This document shows, in pieces, positions 10,157 through 19,052 of a stretch of DNA of 64,000 nt. The notes below the pieces were generated by a model. That model was not told where the DNA came from. It searched no databases and was given only the letters and a program-made list of their open reading frames with translations. Position numbers and translations under genes: made by a program. Position 1 is the stretch's first letter. The number at the start of each line of letters is the position of its first letter. The stretch is from positions 1 to 64,000 of the forward strand of contig JAEYOW010000022.1 of NCBI GenBank assembly GCA_023411375.1, given 5' to 3'. Source of the stretch: Bacillota bacterium (GTDB lineage: Bacteria; Bacillota; Clostridia; Christensenellales; Aristaeellaceae).

Positions 10157-12547
10157 TTATCCCCGAATGGCTGCCGAATACTTTTCGGCGCACACCTTCT
10201 GCACCTTGTCCATGGCCTTTTGCACATCGGCCTCGGTCAGCGTGCGGTCGGAGGCGCGGAAACTCAGCGAGAAGGCGGCGCTCTTGCGGCCCGGGCCAAC
10301 CTGAAGGCCGCGGTATACGTCGAACAGCTCGATGCTCTCCAGCAGGTTGCCCCCCGCTTTGCGCATATCCGACATCAGCGGGCCGACGCATACGCTTTCC
10401 TCCATCACCAGGGCCAGGTCTCGCGAAACGGCGGGGAAGCGCGGCAGAGGCTTCATCTCGCCCATGGGCTTTGCGTAGTCCAGCAAAAGCTGCATGTTCA
10501 ATTCCGCCATCACGGCGCGCCTGGGCATATCGAAGCGTTCGCGCACGACGGGATGAACCTCGCCAACCTGCGCGAAAACCACGCCGCCCCGGCTGAGGCG
10601 CGCGCAGCGCCCCGGATGATAGTACCCATCCGCGCCCGCCGTCACCTCGCAGGCAATGCCCTGCGAGCGCAGCACAGCCTCCACGGCGCCGCGAACGGTG
10701 AAGAAATCGACGTCCTCGCCATACGCGCCCAGGCATAGGGTCTGCGTTTCGGTGGGAAGGCCTTCGTCGGTGGGCTGATGGTGATTGAATACGGCGGCCA
10801 GCTCATAAAGGCTGGCGGCCCCGGTGGAGTGGTTCATGTTAAAGGCGAGGGTCTTAAGCATATCGCACGCAAGCGTCGGGCGCATGACGGCGGTATCCTC
10901 GCCCAGGGGATTGCGGATGGCCATGGGATTGTTGCGCGCATCGTCCTTCGGCAAGCCGAGCTTCGCGATCTCTTTAAGGCCGGTGAAGCTGTAGTTCATG
11001 ATTTCAAGATAGCCCATGCCATGGAGGACGCTTGCAACGGTGTTCTTAAGCCGCTTCATGGGACTGACGCCACCCTGCGTGGTTTCACCCCGAAGAGCCG
11101 TCGCGCCGATGTGTTCATATCCGTACATCCGCAGGCATTCCTCACAAATATCGGCCTCGCCGTCCAGATCCTCGCGGAAGCCGGGCACAGTCACAGTCAG
11201 GGCGTCGCCGTCGCGCGTGACGCCAAACTGGAGCTTCGTCAGAATGTCCACCATCGCTTCGGCGGGAATCTCAACCCCGGCACGCTCCTGAATGCGGCGC
11301 ACGCTCGCGGTAATGACCTGAGGGGCCCTGGGATTGGGGTAGAGGTCAATCGCGCCTGTTACCACGTCGCCCGCGTTCAGGAGGTTTACCAGCATGCATG
11401 CGCGGTCCAACGCGTCCATCACCGTTCCGGGAGCGACGCCGCGCTCAAAACGGCCGCTGCTCTCGGTGCGCATGCCCAACGCGCGGCTGGTCAGGCGCAC
11501 GGCGGTGCGGTCGAAGCTGGCGCATTCGAACATGACGGTTGTGGTTTCGTCCGTAATTTCGCTCTCCACGCCGCCCATAATGCCGGCGAGGCCGGTCGCG
11601 GACTGCTCGTCGCAGATGACGAGGTCCTCGGGCCTAAGGGTGCGCTCCACGCCGTCCAGCGTGGTGAGGCTTTCGCCCTCGTGGGCGCGGCGCACGACGA
11701 TCTGCTTGCCGCGCACCTTGCCAAGGTCGAAGGCATGCATGGGGTGGCCGTATTCCAGCATGATGTAGTTGGTGATATCCACAATGCTGTTGATGGAGCG
11801 CAGGCCCGCGCCGTGCAGATATTTACGCATCCACAGGGGAGAGGGCGCGATGCGCACATTCTTGATGACACGCGCGGCATAACGGGGACACAGGTCGGGT
11901 GCGTCCACACGCACCTTCACCTCGTCGTGAATGTCGCCGCCGGCTTCGGCGACCGCAAGCTTCGGGGCATGAAATTCCGTTCCCAGTGCGGCGGCGGTTT
12001 CACGCGCGATACCAAGGGCGCACAGGCAATCCGGACGGTTTGCGAGAATCTCAAAGTCCACGGCATAGTCGTCAATGCCAAGAATGGGGCGGACGTCGCT
12101 GCCGACGGGATAATCCTCATTAAAGATGAGAAGCCCCTCGTCCCCGACGCTGGGGTACAGCTCCTGCGGCACCTTTAGCTCCGTGGCGGAGCAGAGCATA
12201 CCCTCGGATACCATTCCGCGCAGTTTGCCCTTCTTAATTTTGACGCCGCCGGGCAGGCGCGCGCCATCCAGCGCCACGGGCACCAGCTTGCCGGCGCCCA
12301 CGTTTGGCGCGCCGCATACGATATGTAATGGCTCCCCGCTGCCTACGTCCACCGTGCACTGGTGCAGATGCGTGCCCTCCACGTCCTCGCAGGTGAGAAC
12401 GCGGCCGACGACGACGTTTTCCATCCCGCCGGAAATGTCCTCCAATCCTTCCACGGCGGTGCCGGTCATGATCATGCGCTCCTCGTATTCCTTGGGCGCA
12501 ACGGGAATATCCACGTATTCCCGAAGCATGTTCATCGCTATTTTCAA
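10157..12547 (-). CDS. pheT: Phenylalanine--tRNA ligase beta subunit
   Basis: 796 residues, full length. Domain order is standard: EMAP-like tRNA-binding domain (about 40-150), B3/B4 editing domain (about 200-370), B5 domain (about 405-475), the class II-like core, and the C-terminal FDX-ACB anticodon-binding fold beginning near PLPRFPAVSRDLAL. It pairs with PheS as an alpha2-beta2 enzyme that charges tRNA-Phe. The start is TTG at 12545-12547, with AAGGAGG about 8 bases upstream; an in-frame ATG lies 12 bases later. It is cotranscribed with pheS across a 142-base spacer and ends one base from the converging sensor-kinase gene. Confidence 0.95.
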   Translation of the reverse strand: MKIAMNMLREYVDIPVAPKEYEERMIMTGTAVEGLEDISGGMENVVVGRVLTCEDVEGTHLHQCTVDVGSGEPLHIVCGAPNVGAGKLVPVALDGARLPGGVKIKKGKLRGMVSEGMLCSATELKVPQELYPSVGDEGLLIFNEDYPVGSDVRPILGIDDYAVDFEILANRPDCLCALGIARETAAALGTEFHAPKLAVAEAGGDIHDEVKVRVDAPDLCPRYAARVIKNVRIAPSPLWMRKYLHGAGLRSINSIVDITNYIMLEYGHPMHAFDLGKVRGKQIVVRRAHEGESLTTLDGVERTLRPEDLVICDEQSATGLAGIMGGVESEITDETTTVMFECASFDRTAVRLTSRALGMRTESSGRFERGVAPGTVMDALDRACMLVNLLNAGDVVTGAIDLYPNPRAPQVITASVRRIQERAGVEIPAEAMVDILTKLQFGVTRDGDALTVTVPGFREDLDGEADICEECLRMYGYEHIGATALRGETTQGGVSPMKRLKNTVASVLHGMGYLEIMNYSFTGLKEIAKLGLPKDDARNNPMAIRNPLGEDTAVMRPTLACDMLKTLAFNMNHSTGAASLYELAAVFNHHQPTDEGLPTETQTLCLGAYGEDVDFFTVRGAVEAVLRSQGIACEVTAGADGYYHPGRCARLSRGGVVFAQVGEVHPVVRERFDMPRRAVMAELNMQLLLDYAKPMGEMKPLPRFPAVSRDLALVMEESVCVGPLMSDMRKAGGNLLESIELFDVYRGLQVGPGRKSAAFSLSFRASDRTLTEADVQKAMDKVQKVCAEKYSAAIRG

Positions 12548-12597
12548 AGGAATAACCTCCTTGATTGATGAGAGTAAAATCTATTTGAGAAACCATT

Positions 12598-12679
12598 CCG
12601 GGCGGCGGTCTTTTGGATTGCCGCCCGGCCGCAAAGCGGCCGGAATTGAGCACGGGGGTGTTTGGGGCGCAACCCCCGT
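12598..12679 (-). other. Three hairpins in the pheS-pheT spacer
   Basis: Hairpin A pairs 12598-12606 with 12620-12628. Hairpin B pairs 12625-12632 with 12636-12643 and shares CCGG with A, so the two exclude each other. Hairpin C pairs 12652-12659 with 12672-12679. None has a T run on the minus strand, so they are more likely to affect mRNA stability or subunit balance than to terminate. Confidence 0.45.
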
Positions 12680-12689
12680 CCCTCGCCGC

Positions 12690-13718
12690 TTACCGCAATT
12701 GCCCCAGCAGCCGCGCATCGCCCTCGTATAGCAGGCGCATGTCGCGGATGCCGTAACGCTTCATGGCGATGCGTTCCAGGCCGATGCCAAAGGCAAAGCC
12801 GCTGTATTTTGTGCTGTCAATGCCGCACATCTCCAGCACCTTGGGATTGACCATGCCGGAGCCAAGAACCTCCACCCAGCCGGTTTCCTTGCAGATGCGG
12901 CAGCCCTTGCCGTGACAGGCGGAGCAGGTCAGGTCCACCTCGGCGCTGGGCTCGGTGAAGGGGAAGAAGCTGGGGCGGAAGCGGGTTTGGATATCCTCGC
13001 CGTACAGCTTTTTGGCAAACGCCTCCAGCGTGCCGCGCAGGTCGGACATGGACACGCGCTCGTCCACCACAAGCCCTTCCATTTGGTGGAAAACAGGGCT
13101 GTGCGTGGCGTCCACCTCGTCGGCGCGGTAGACGCGGCCAGGGCAGATGATGCGGATGGGCGGCTTGCGCGTGAGCATGGCGCGCGCTTGCATGGGGCTG
13201 GTGTGCGTGCGCAACACGATGTTGTCGTCCATATAGAAGGTGTCCTGCGCATCGCGCGCGGGATGGTTTTTGGGCAGATTCATCAGCTCGAAGTTATAAT
13301 GGTCCAGCTCCACCTCCGGGCCCTCCATCACCTCGAAGCCAAGGCCCGTGAAGCAGTCGATCAGCTCGTTCATCACCAGCGTGATGGGGTGCGCGCTGCC
13401 GACTTTAGGCAGGGGCCGGGGTTCAGTTACGTCAACGGTTTCCTTTTTAAGCGCGGCCTCGCGCTCGGCGGATTGCAAGGCGCTCAGGCGCTCGTTCATA
13501 CGCTGGGTCAGCCACTCGCGGGCCTCGTTGATCTGCGCGCCAACGGCGGGGCGCTCCTCGGGTGAAAGCTGGCCCATGCCCTTTAAAAGCGCGGTCAATT
13601 CTCCCTTTTTACCCAGCACGCGCACGCGCAGGCTTTCAAGCGCCGCCGACCCGTCCAGCGCGCCCAGCTCTTCCTCTACCTGCCTTTTGATCTCCCGCAG
13701 AGTATCCACAACAGCCAT
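12690..13718 (-). CDS. pheS: Phenylalanine--tRNA ligase alpha subunit
   Basis: 342 residues, the usual size. An N-terminal coiled coil (residues 1-85) contacts tRNA-Phe. The class II catalytic core follows, with motif 2 around FHQMEGLVVDERVSMSDL and motif 3 around GFAFGIGLERIAM. A CSACHGKGCRICKETG segment sits between them. I took the ATG at 13718 because GGAGGAACTCAG places a strong ribosome binding site before it; the frame remains open to 13829, but that stretch belongs to the T-box leader. It is first in the pheST operon and is controlled by tRNA-Phe charging through the leader. Confidence 0.95.
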   Translation of the reverse strand: MAVVDTLREIKRQVEEELGALDGSAALESLRVRVLGKKGELTALLKGMGQLSPEERPAVGAQINEAREWLTQRMNERLSALQSAEREAALKKETVDVTEPRPLPKVGSAHPITLVMNELIDCFTGLGFEVMEGPEVELDHYNFELMNLPKNHPARDAQDTFYMDDNIVLRTHTSPMQARAMLTRKPPIRIICPGRVYRADEVDATHSPVFHQMEGLVVDERVSMSDLRGTLEAFAKKLYGEDIQTRFRPSFFPFTEPSAEVDLTCSACHGKGCRICKETGWVEVLGSGMVNPKVLEMCGIDSTKYSGFAFGIGLERIAMKRYGIRDMRLLYEGDARLLGQLR

Positions 13719-13756
13719 CTGAGTTCCTCCTCCATTGTGTTCAGGTTTTGGATGGT

Positions 13757-14029
13757 AAAATAAAAGCCTCCGCCCATGCTTCCATGGGACGAAGGCCTGT
13801 AGCCGCGTTGTACCACCCAAATTCCGCACGGGCGAACAGCTTCGCCGATGCGCTCTTTGCCGATAACGGGGCTTGGCCGTTTCCTCCTACAACTGATGCG
13901 TTTCAAAGGAAAAGCTCGGAAGCGAATTTCCCGCGGCTGCCGTGGGCGGCTTTCAGCGTGCGCCGGATTGCGCGCGCCGCCCTCTCTGACCGGTTGCCGG
14001 TTGCCGGGCGTTGGTCTTCGTCATTGCCT
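13757..14029 (-). promoter_or_regulatory. T-box riboswitch (tRNA-Phe) of pheST
   Basis: On the minus strand the leader has AGAGAG and GCTGAAAG, the interacting elements at the end of Stem I, then a likely specifier TTC (Phe) at 13926-13924. The T-box sequence GGGTGGTACAACGCGG follows (13818-13803), and last a terminator stem (13797-13783 with 13778-13766) with TTTTATTTT (13765-13757). Uncharged tRNA-Phe should bind the specifier and the T-box bulge and favour antitermination. This fills most of the 397 bases between pheS and the next gene. Confidence 0.9.
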
Positions 14030-14035
14030 TGCATG

Positions 14036-14064
14036 ATTATAACACCCGGGCGGCCGTTTTGCAA
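14036..14064 (-). promoter_or_regulatory. pheST promoter
   Basis: TTGCAA (14064-14059), a 17-base spacer and TATAAT (14041-14036) on the minus strand put the start of transcription near 14029, just ahead of T-box Stem I. Confidence 0.75.
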
Positions 14065-14115
14065 CCTTGCGGGCGGCCGCTCCTTCGCATTATCTCCCGG
14101 ACATAGACGGAAGGG

Positions 14116-16023
14116 TCACTGGGCCTCCGTCAGCACAAGCCCGTTGCTGGACGGCGTTATTTCATAAAGCGTGTAGGTATAGAACTCCTCGCCCTCCTCC
14201 ATCAGCCCGCACGCCGGTGCGTAAAGCAGGGAACCCTCGTCCGGACAGAACAGGTGGGTGAAGCCGTTTTGAAGAAGATAGGACGAAAGCGCGGCCGCGT
14301 TTTGCGTAACGGTGGGCTGGGGCGCTTCGAACCTGGCCGGGGCGAATACGTAATCCATATCCTTGATAAAGCTCGAGTTTGGCTCATAGCCGACTAAAAC
14401 CTTCGCGCGCCCATAGCCCTCAAGCTGCGCGCCCCAGTCGTTATCCATCATGACTACGCCCTCGGTACCCAGCGCCCGGTCCTTCTGGATATAGCGGTAT
14501 GGGATCAAAAGCTCGTAAAGGTCAATCCAGTTGACCGTCAGAATGCCAAAAAGAACCGCCATGGCTGTCAGCGCGGCAATGAGGGGGTTACGCCGGCCCG
14601 CCGGCAGGGGCGCGTCAAGAAGCAAACACAGCGACAAAACGCCAAAGCCCAATACCATGGGGGCCAGGTAGCGCTCCATCAGCAAAAACAGATTATCACT
14701 TTGCGCACCGGTATATTGCGGGATTTCCACTGCGAATACGGTAAAAAAGCTGAGGTATTGCGCGACGAGGTAAACCAGAATGGATACGCCCGCAAACAGA
14801 CTGATGCCGCCCATATGCCGCGCTGAATGGCGTTTCATTAAAAACAACGGAACCAGCGCGACAAGCATCAGGCGCATAATTAGGGGCAGAGGGATGAGCG
14901 GCTGTCCGAAGATTTGAAGCATTCCCGAATAGGAGGCGGAAACGCTGGAATAATGCCCGCTTAAAGAATGAAGCAAAGAGGGCAATACGTTTTCATAACC
15001 CTCCGGCGGTACGTAGGAGCCGGAGAGTACCGCGGTCAGCGCAGACGAGAGGCTTTCCGTATGCCTGCCGGAAAGCCCGGATAGCTGGCAGAACAGCATC
15101 CACGCGCCAACGGCGGCAAGCGGCGAGAGCAGCGCGGCCAAAACCGCCGGACGGCGCTGAGTTTGCCAGCGTTTCATCAACAGGAAGAACAAAATCGCCA
15201 GCAAGGCGAGCAACGCTCCGGTTTGTTTGATTAAAACAAGCGCGCACAGCCCAAGCGCGATCGAGCATAGTCCCCAGCCATCCCGCTCCCGCAGCCGCCA
15301 TATTTGCACAAGAACATAACCAAAGCAGATCGCCAGCGCCGTATCCACGCTTAAGGACGTATAGCTGGCCGCGTTGCCCCATGCCAGCAAAGCGATCATA
15401 CCGATTGAAAAGACGGGAATCAGGTAAAAGTGCTTCCACCGCAGGCGGTTGCACAGCGGCAGTAAATACGCGCCATAGGTAATGAAAAGCGTGAAGTACA
15501 GGAGCGATTCGCGCCATTCGCCCACGGCGTGCATCACCCACCACTGAAGCACCTGTATGCCTGGCGTGTAAGTGGCATAGGCGGGCGTCCAGTGGTCAGA
15601 CGCGCCTGCCAGCCCGTTGAGCGCCCAAAGGGATTTGGGCTCCATCGCCCAGTAGGCGACGTCATCCCACCACCAGACGACCATGGGCTCCGTGGCGTAC
15701 CAGAAAAACGCGCATAGCAGCGCAAAGCAAGCAAAGCCGGGGGTAAGCACATAGGACAGGACATCCTTGCCCAACTGCCCGGGCGTGCGGGCTCCGCGCG
15801 TAAGCATGAAAGCTACAAGCCCGGACGATACGGCCAGCCCAAAAACCGCCAGCGCATCGGCCCAGTAAAGCCGGCCAAGCATCGCAAAAACCGTCAGCAC
15901 AAGCATCAACGCAGAAAGAACGGCGGGCAGCACATTGTCAAACCTCCGCCTGAGCGTCAGGCAAAGACAGCCGGAAAACAGGAACAGCGAAATAAAATGG
16001 AGCAAGCGGGACACATCCTTCAT
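14116..16023 (-). CDS. Polytopic membrane protein, GT-C glycosyltransferase-like
   Basis: 635 residues with about 12-13 transmembrane helices and a C-terminal soluble domain of about 110 residues. The first large loop contains WWWDDVAYWAMEPKS, an acidic motif in the position where GT-C enzymes carry catalytic Asp residues, followed by YTPGIQVLQWW. A lipid-linked sugar donor and an envelope acceptor would be expected, but I cannot name either. The ATG at 16023 has no good ribosome binding site; a TTG two codons earlier is equally possible. It is divergent from purR. Confidence 0.65.
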   Translation of the reverse strand: MKDVSRLLHFISLFLFSGCLCLTLRRRFDNVLPAVLSALMLVLTVFAMLGRLYWADALAVFGLAVSSGLVAFMLTRGARTPGQLGKDVLSYVLTPGFACFALLCAFFWYATEPMVVWWWDDVAYWAMEPKSLWALNGLAGASDHWTPAYATYTPGIQVLQWWVMHAVGEWRESLLYFTLFITYGAYLLPLCNRLRWKHFYLIPVFSIGMIALLAWGNAASYTSLSVDTALAICFGYVLVQIWRLRERDGWGLCSIALGLCALVLIKQTGALLALLAILFFLLMKRWQTQRRPAVLAALLSPLAAVGAWMLFCQLSGLSGRHTESLSSALTAVLSGSYVPPEGYENVLPSLLHSLSGHYSSVSASYSGMLQIFGQPLIPLPLIMRLMLVALVPLFLMKRHSARHMGGISLFAGVSILVYLVAQYLSFFTVFAVEIPQYTGAQSDNLFLLMERYLAPMVLGFGVLSLCLLLDAPLPAGRRNPLIAALTAMAVLFGILTVNWIDLYELLIPYRYIQKDRALGTEGVVMMDNDWGAQLEGYGRAKVLVGYEPNSSFIKDMDYVFAPARFEAPQPTVTQNAAALSSYLLQNGFTHLFCPDEGSLLYAPACGLMEEGEEFYTYTLYEITPSSNGLVLTEAQ

Positions 16024-16147
16024 TAGCAATGGCGTCTCTGACGCATGGGCGAGTGTGTTTCAGTATACCATGGAAACGAGCGGGGTGACAAGAAGCGCGA
16101 TGGTTGGGGCGGATAGAGGCGGTTTTGAAAAATAGCGCTAATTTTTC

Positions 16148-16157
16148 CGAACGTTCG
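16148..16157 (+). promoter_or_regulatory. Putative PurR operator (PurBox-like palindrome)
   Basis: CGAACGTTCG is a perfect palindrome within TTTTCCGAACGTTCG and resembles the CGAAC core of the Bacillus PurBox. It lies 37 bases upstream of the purR -10 element, consistent with autoregulation by PurR and release by PRPP. Bacillus PurBoxes are two spaced half-sites, so this compact form is an inference. Confidence 0.5.
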
Positions 16158-16190
16158 TATTAAAACAGACTGGAAATATTCGATATTTTG

Positions 16191-16199
16191 TGCTATACT
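16191..16199 (+). promoter_or_regulatory. purR promoter, extended -10
   Basis: TGCTATACT forms an extended -10 at 16191-16199 with a weak -35 (TGGAAA, 16171-16176). It lies 38 bases before the GTG start of purR. Confidence 0.5.
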
Positions 16200-16236
16200 T
16201 GCCGGGAAAATTGGTAAGCAACAAGGAGGAAACCGA

Positions 16237-17052
16237 GTGGAGCGCATTCGACGCAACGAACGCATGGCGGCCCTGAGCAGGCTGCTGACAGCGTCGCCCA
16301 ACCAAATTTTTACCCTGTCCCACTTCTGCGAGCTGTTCGGCGCGGCAAAATCCACGCTCAGCGAGGACATTGATATTCTCAGGGACGTATTTGAAACCTT
16401 TGGCCTTGGCAAACTGGATACCGTAACCGGCGCGGCAGGCGGCGTCAGGTACCGTCCCTACATGCCCGCGCAGGAAGCGCGCGCCTTTCTTGCCGGCCTG
16501 TGCGACGAGCTGCGCACGGCTTCGCGCGTGCTGCCGGGCGGCTTCCTGTATTTGAGCGATATCCTGAGCCTGCCGGAGGTGGTGGGCAAGATGGGTACGA
16601 TCATCGCCGGAGAGTTTTACGAGGCGGCGCCGGATTTTGTGCTTACGATGGAAACCAAGGGTATCCCCGTGGCATTGATGGCCGCGCAATCCCTCGGCGT
16701 GCCGCTGGTAATCGCCCGGCGATCCAGCAAGGTATACGAGGGGTCGGCGGTGAATATCAACTATGTCTCGGGGTCCTCGGGGCATATTGAAACCATGAGC
16801 CTTAGCCGCCGGGCGGTGAAGGAAGGCCAGCGCGCGCTGATTGTGGATGATTTTTTGAAGGCCGGGGGAACGGCGAAGGGCATGATCGACCTGATGGGCG
16901 AGTTTAACGTAGAGGTTGTGGGCACGGCATTCGTCATGGCCAAGGCGCAACCGGGCGGAAAGCTGATTCAGGGCGAAAAGGCGCTGATGGTGATGGATGT
17001 AAACAGCGAGGACCCTGAAACGCTGAGCATACGGCCGGCCGACTGGCTGTGA
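16237..17052 (+). CDS. purR: Purine operon repressor PurR
   Basis: 271 residues, matching Bacillus-type PurR: an N-terminal winged helix (about 1-73) joined to a type I phosphoribosyltransferase-like domain. The PRPP-binding loop reads ALIVDDFLKAGGTAKG (about residues 198-213). PurR represses purine synthesis and salvage genes and is released by PRPP. The start is GTG at 16237, with AAGGAGG 7 bases upstream. The glmU-like gene follows by 27 bases and is probably cotranscribed, echoing the purR-spoVG-glmU order of Bacillus but without yabJ or spoVG. Confidence 0.93.
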   Translation: MERIRRNERMAALSRLLTASPNQIFTLSHFCELFGAAKSTLSEDIDILRDVFETFGLGKLDTVTGAAGGVRYRPYMPAQEARAFLAGLCDELRTASRVLPGGFLYLSDILSLPEVVGKMGTIIAGEFYEAAPDFVLTMETKGIPVALMAAQSLGVPLVIARRSSKVYEGSAVNINYVSGSSGHIETMSLSRRAVKEGQRALIVDDFLKAGGTAKGMIDLMGEFNVEVVGTAFVMAKAQPGGKLIQGEKALMVMDVNSEDPETLSIRPADWL

Positions 17053-17079
17053 CGGATGCCCTCAAGGAAGAGGAGGCTT

Positions 17080-18213
17080 ATGATGAACGGAATTGGATGG
17101 ATTTCGGAAGCCGGGGAATTTGCGAAAAAGTCGCTGTTAGGCAAGCCCAGCCGAGCCTATGTGGAGGAGGCCTTGCTGGAGGCCGTGCAGACGCTGATTG
17201 AAGGCCGCGCGGAGCTGGATGGAAAGCGGGTAGATTCCGCGTTGGTTGTGCGGGAGGACGCGCCGGGGCTGACCGCCGTAACGCTGGCGGGGCTGGCCGA
17301 GGCCGCGGCAGGTCCGGATGCGCGCCCCTGCGTGCTGCTGGCGCAGGATATGCGGACCGCGCTGGCCATCGCCGTCAACGGCGATACGCTTGCCATGGTG
17401 ATGGAAGGGCAGCCGGAGCTGATCGGCGTGGAGCGAATGGTCGAGGCGCTTAACGACAGGGATATCGGGCCGCGCGTATGGCACGACGGCCTCACCGAAA
17501 CGTACTTTGCCGTAACCGATGCGAAAAGCTATGCCGAGGCGTTTCGGACCCTTAATTACGCCAATATCGTTTTACATCAGGAAAACGGCGTGCTGATTTT
17601 AGACCCGGAGCGCACCGTAATCGAGGACGGCGTGACCATCGGCAGGGGAACGATGCTTTATGCTGGCAACACGCTGCAGGGGACGACGCATATCGGTGAA
17701 AACTGCGTGCTCTATCCCAACAACCGCATGCAAAACGCCGTTGTCGGGGATGAAACCACCGTGGAAAGCAGCGTGCTTTTGGATTGCGCGGTCGGCAGCC
17801 ACACCACGGTTGGGCCCTATGCCTATTTAAGACCCAATTCCAACATTGGCAGCCACTGCCGCATCGGCGATTTTGTGGAGGTCAAAAACAGCTCTATCGA
17901 CGATGGTACCAAGGTTTCCCACCTGACCTACGTGGGCGACAGCGATCTGGGCAAGGATATTAACCTGGGCTGCGGCGTGGTGTTCGTCAACTACGACGGA
18001 AAGGCCAAGAACCGCTCCAAAGTGGAGGACCACGCCTTTATCGGCTGCAACTGCAACCTTGTCGCGCCCGTGCATATCGGTAAAAACGCTTATCTGGCCG
18101 CCGGAAGCACCGTAGTGGAGGACGTGCCCGAGGACGCGCTGTTTGTGGCGCGGTCGCGCGGCGTAATCAAGGAGAACTGGGTTAAGCGCAGGAAGGAAGC
18201 TGGAAAGCTGTAG
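17080..18213 (+). CDS. GlmU-like protein lacking the uridylyltransferase half
   Basis: 377 residues. From about residue 165 it follows the acetyltransferase half of GlmU: LDPERTVIEDGVTIG, then left-handed beta-helix hexapeptides, YLRPNSNIGS, the VSHLTYVGD segment with the catalytic His, NYDGK and LVAPVHIG. Residues 1-150 carry no G-x-G-T-R-M nucleotide-binding loop and do not resemble the usual pyrophosphorylase domain, while GlmU is normally about 450 residues. It may therefore only acetylate glucosamine-1-phosphate, leaving UDP transfer to another enzyme, or act on a different sugar. ATG 17080 has AGAGGAGG just upstream. The context, between purR and pth-mfd, is that of glmU. Confidence 0.8.
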   Translation: MMNGIGWISEAGEFAKKSLLGKPSRAYVEEALLEAVQTLIEGRAELDGKRVDSALVVREDAPGLTAVTLAGLAEAAAGPDARPCVLLAQDMRTALAIAVNGDTLAMVMEGQPELIGVERMVEALNDRDIGPRVWHDGLTETYFAVTDAKSYAEAFRTLNYANIVLHQENGVLILDPERTVIEDGVTIGRGTMLYAGNTLQGTTHIGENCVLYPNNRMQNAVVGDETTVESSVLLDCAVGSHTTVGPYAYLRPNSNIGSHCRIGDFVEVKNSSIDDGTKVSHLTYVGDSDLGKDINLGCGVVFVNYDGKAKNRSKVEDHAFIGCNCNLVAPVHIGKNAYLAAGSTVVEDVPEDALFVARSRGVIKENWVKRRKEAGKL

Positions 18214-18311
18214 GTTTTTTTGCAGGGGATGGGAACCTTTCCTTCTCCCCGTTCGTTTATTGGACAGACCAGAAAACGATAAGGTGAAACAATAAAGGAG
18301 GAAAACATCAA

Positions 18312-18935
18312 ATGAAAAAGTTCCTGTGCCTGCTTACCGCGCTTATGTTGATGGCGGTTCCCATGCTTTCGTTCGCAGAGGCGCCCGCCGGCGACGCGGA
18401 GGAATATCTGACCTACAAGGATGCGGATGGCCGCTTTACCTTCTGGTATCCCGACACCTGGACCCTCCTGTCCAAGGACACGATTGACACTTTTATTACC
18501 GCTGCGGAGGGACTTGGCAACGAGCAGCTTACCGCGATGGCGCAGCAGGCCAAGGGACAGATTGAGCAGCTTGGCATTATCATGCTGATGAGCGCAGATT
18601 ATCAGGCGAACATCAACCTTGTATGCACAGACGCCGGGGCGGCAGTGGACGTGAAGCAGCTGCTTACTGGCGCGGATGCGATTAAGTCTCAGCTTTCTGG
18701 ACAAATTGAAGGCATCGAGTTCACCAGCGATCCACAGGTGCTTGAGGTGGGAAACCATCAGGCGTTGCTGATTGAGTACGCTTATGAGCTTGCGGGACAG
18801 GGCTTTGCCGGCGCGCAGTGCTATGTCGGCGCGGGCACGAATTTGTATGTGTTTACTCTGACCGCGCCCGCCGGCAGTGCGACGGAGTATGCCGAGGCGC
18901 TTGGCGTTGTGATTGGCGGCGCCGAGCTGAACTGA
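18312..18935 (+). CDS. Secreted protein of about 20 kDa, PsbP/DcrB-like
   Basis: 207 residues with a clear Sec signal peptide (KK, then a hydrophobic stretch to about residue 22, ending SFA-EA) and no lipobox cysteine. The mature part begins YLTYKDADGRFTFWYPDTW, a pattern common in PsbP/DcrB-fold extracytoplasmic proteins. AAGGAGG lies 8 bases before the ATG. Function is unknown. Confidence 0.75.
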   Translation: MKKFLCLLTALMLMAVPMLSFAEAPAGDAEEYLTYKDADGRFTFWYPDTWTLLSKDTIDTFITAAEGLGNEQLTAMAQQAKGQIEQLGIIMLMSADYQANINLVCTDAGAAVDVKQLLTGADAIKSQLSGQIEGIEFTSDPQVLEVGNHQALLIEYAYELAGQGFAGAQCYVGAGTNLYVFTLTAPAGSATEYAEALGVVIGGAELN

Positions 18936-18956
18936 TTCCAGGCTTTTTCTGGTCAA

Positions 18957-18981
18957 CCGCCTTCCCGTGCCGGGGAGGCGG
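18957..18981 (+). terminator. Probable terminator after the secreted protein gene
   Basis: An 11-bp GC-rich stem (18957-18967 with 18971-18981, one G-T pair) with a 3-base loop is followed by a broken T tract ending in TTTT. It lies between two converging genes. Confidence 0.5.
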
Positions 18982-19052
18982 CTTGTACTTTGTCGTTTTG
19001 CCATCCGCAGAGAAAGCCAGTCAGTAAGGCCTGCCTCTTTGATAGCGCCACG

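Noticed and set aside
10778..12178. 466-codon plus-strand open frame
   Set aside because: Antisense to pheT, which is unquestionable; composition is typical of a shadow frame in GC-rich DNA.
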